A DNA stretch of 15,924 nt. Origin: an uncultured Actinomycetes bacterium (GTDB taxonomy: Bacteria > Actinomycetota > Acidimicrobiia > Acidimicrobiales > RAAP-2). The notes under the pieces were generated by a model. The model was given only the letters and a program-made list of their open reading frames with translations. It did not search any database and was not told the origin of the DNA. Position numbers and translations under genes: made by a program. Below, in pieces: positions 15,225-15,924 of the stretch (positions are counted from its first letter, which is position 1; every line of letters begins with the position of its first letter). The stretch spans positions 1 through 15,924 of the forward strand of contig CAIKVF010000215.1 in the NCBI GenBank assembly GCA_903830745.1, given 5' to 3'.

Positions 15225-15924
15225 ATGGCTTGGGACTTTCAGACAGATCCAGCGTTCGAAGAAAAGCTTGCGTGGATGCGCACGTTTGTAAAGGAAGAAA
15301 TTTTTCCAATTGAGACGCTAAAAATAAATCGCGAGCAGTTGATGCACGTGATTAAACCTCTACAAGACGAAGTTAAGAAGCGTGGCCTATGGGCTGCTCA
15401 CCTACCACCAGCACTCGGGGGAATGGGATTCGGTCAACTAGAGCTCGGACTCATGCACGAAATTCTTGGACAGTCACCATACGGTCCAGTTGTTTTTGGA
15501 AACAATGCACCAGACAGTGGAAACGCTGAACTTCTCGCAGCAGCAATGGAGATGACCGGACGCGAGGACATTCGCGAGCGTTGGTTGAACCCACTGCTCA
15601 ACGGTGAAATTCGTTCAGGCTTTTCAATGACTGAGCCAAACACCGCAGGCTCTGACCCACGTCTACTTGTAACTCGCGCCGAGAAAGACGGCGAAGAGTG
15701 GGTCATCAATGGTCGTAAGTGGTACACCACGAATGGTTCTGTTGCGAACATTTTGATTCTCATGGCAGTCACTAACCCTGACGTGCACCCATACCAAGGC
15801 TCATCAATGTTTGTTGTGCCAGTTGACACACCAGGGCTAACTATTCTTCGCGACGTTGGCTCAATGGACGACCCAGAAGTCACCTACGGAAGATTCGGAA
15901 ACCACGCAGAAATTCTTTACGAGG
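15225..15924 (+). CDS. Acyl-CoA dehydrogenase, 3' end beyond the window
   Basis: The frame is open from ATG 15225 to the window end (233 codons), so this is the N-terminal and middle part of an FAD-dependent dehydrogenase that normally has about 400 residues and oxidises acyl-CoA to enoyl-CoA. The start MAWDFQTDPAFEEKL and AAAGGAG 5 bases upstream agree. The FAD/substrate motif FSMTEPNTAGSDP and the following WVINGRKWYTTNG are clear. The segment up to VVPVDTPGLTILRDVG, then GNHAEILYE, resembles the ACAD10/ACAD11-like branch; the catalytic glutamate lies past the window edge. It is divergent from ribC, whose product leads to its FAD cofactor. Its first step of beta-oxidation pairs with the thiolase's last step. 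The acyl chain length is unknown. Confidence 0.93.
   Translation, partial: MAWDFQTDPAFEEKLAWMRTFVKEEIFPIETLKINREQLMHVIKPLQDEVKKRGLWAAHLPPALGGMGFGQLELGLMHEILGQSPYGPVVFGNNAPDSGNAELLAAAMEMTGREDIRERWLNPLLNGEIRSGFSMTEPNTAGSDPRLLVTRAEKDGEEWVINGRKWYTTNGSVANILILMAVTNPDVHPYQGSSMFVVPVDTPGLTILRDVGSMDDPEVTYGRFGNHAEILYE

Noticed and set aside
15127..15309. N-terminal extension of ribC to an upstream ATG at 15309
   Set aside because: It would overlap the divergent dehydrogenase start, and family alignment begins just after the GTG at 15126.
15434..15883. 149-codon minus-strand open frame inside the acyl-CoA dehydrogenase gene
   Set aside because: The opposite strand encodes clear dehydrogenase motifs; the minus product is low-complexity Ser/Arg/Pro-rich and unlike any family.
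1..15924. Mobile elements, tRNA or rRNA genes, CRISPR arrays, toxin-antitoxin or phage genes
   Set aside because: No transposase, integrase, repeat array or RNA gene structure was seen; nearly all bases lie in ordinary housekeeping, envelope or catabolic genes.

Overview
The window is a tightly packed, protein-coding stretch of a moderate-GC bacterial chromosome with no RNA gene, mobile element, CRISPR array or long non-coding region. The gene neighbourhood (two-domain family 2 glycosyltransferase, DUF5719-like exported protein, phosphomannomutase, Trm112-like protein), the DUF5719 and Trm112 types, GTG starts and apparently leaderless genes all point to an actinobacterium. The archaeal-type riboflavin synthase beside acyl-CoA dehydrogenase and P450 genes, with short spacers and overlapping stops, suggests a small-genome planktonic lineage, perhaps Acidimicrobiia. 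That placement is inference, not something a marker gene here proves.

Left part (1-5385, plus strand): the 3' part of a nucleotide-sugar epimerase/reductase, a 1088-residue protein joining a cytoplasmic GT2 domain to a polytopic membrane module, and an 8-bp-overlapping DUF5719-like exported protein. Centre: FtsH on the minus strand (5371-7392), overlapping the DUF5719 gene tail to tail by 15 bp. Divergent from ftsH is a plus-strand run (7440-12117): CPBP-family membrane protease, a PTPS-related/GT-C-like membrane protein, phosphomannomutase/phosphoglucomutase and a cysteine-free Trm112-like protein. Together the two plus-strand blocks look like an envelope polysaccharide or glycolipid system: the mutase supplies mannose-1-P or glucose-1-P, the reductase makes a deoxy-sugar nucleotide, and two large membrane proteins transfer or export sugars. 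FtsH and the CPBP protein are membrane proteases placed between the blocks.

Right part (12114-15924): a minus-strand catabolic group read ribC, thiolase, P450, and a divergent plus-strand acyl-CoA dehydrogenase that runs off the window. This part looks like fatty-acid or sterol/isoprenoid side-chain oxidation, with a riboflavin synthase whose product feeds FAD enzymes such as the dehydrogenase. A striking interrupted palindrome lies between ribC and the thiolase start. It overlaps the predicted transcription start and part of the Shine-Dalgarno sequence, and is the best regulatory candidate in the window.

No wholly new system was identified. The most unusual points are the archaeal-type riboflavin synthase in this setting, the palindrome, the cysteine-free Trm112-like protein, and the two large membrane glycosyltransferase-like proteins with similar layouts.
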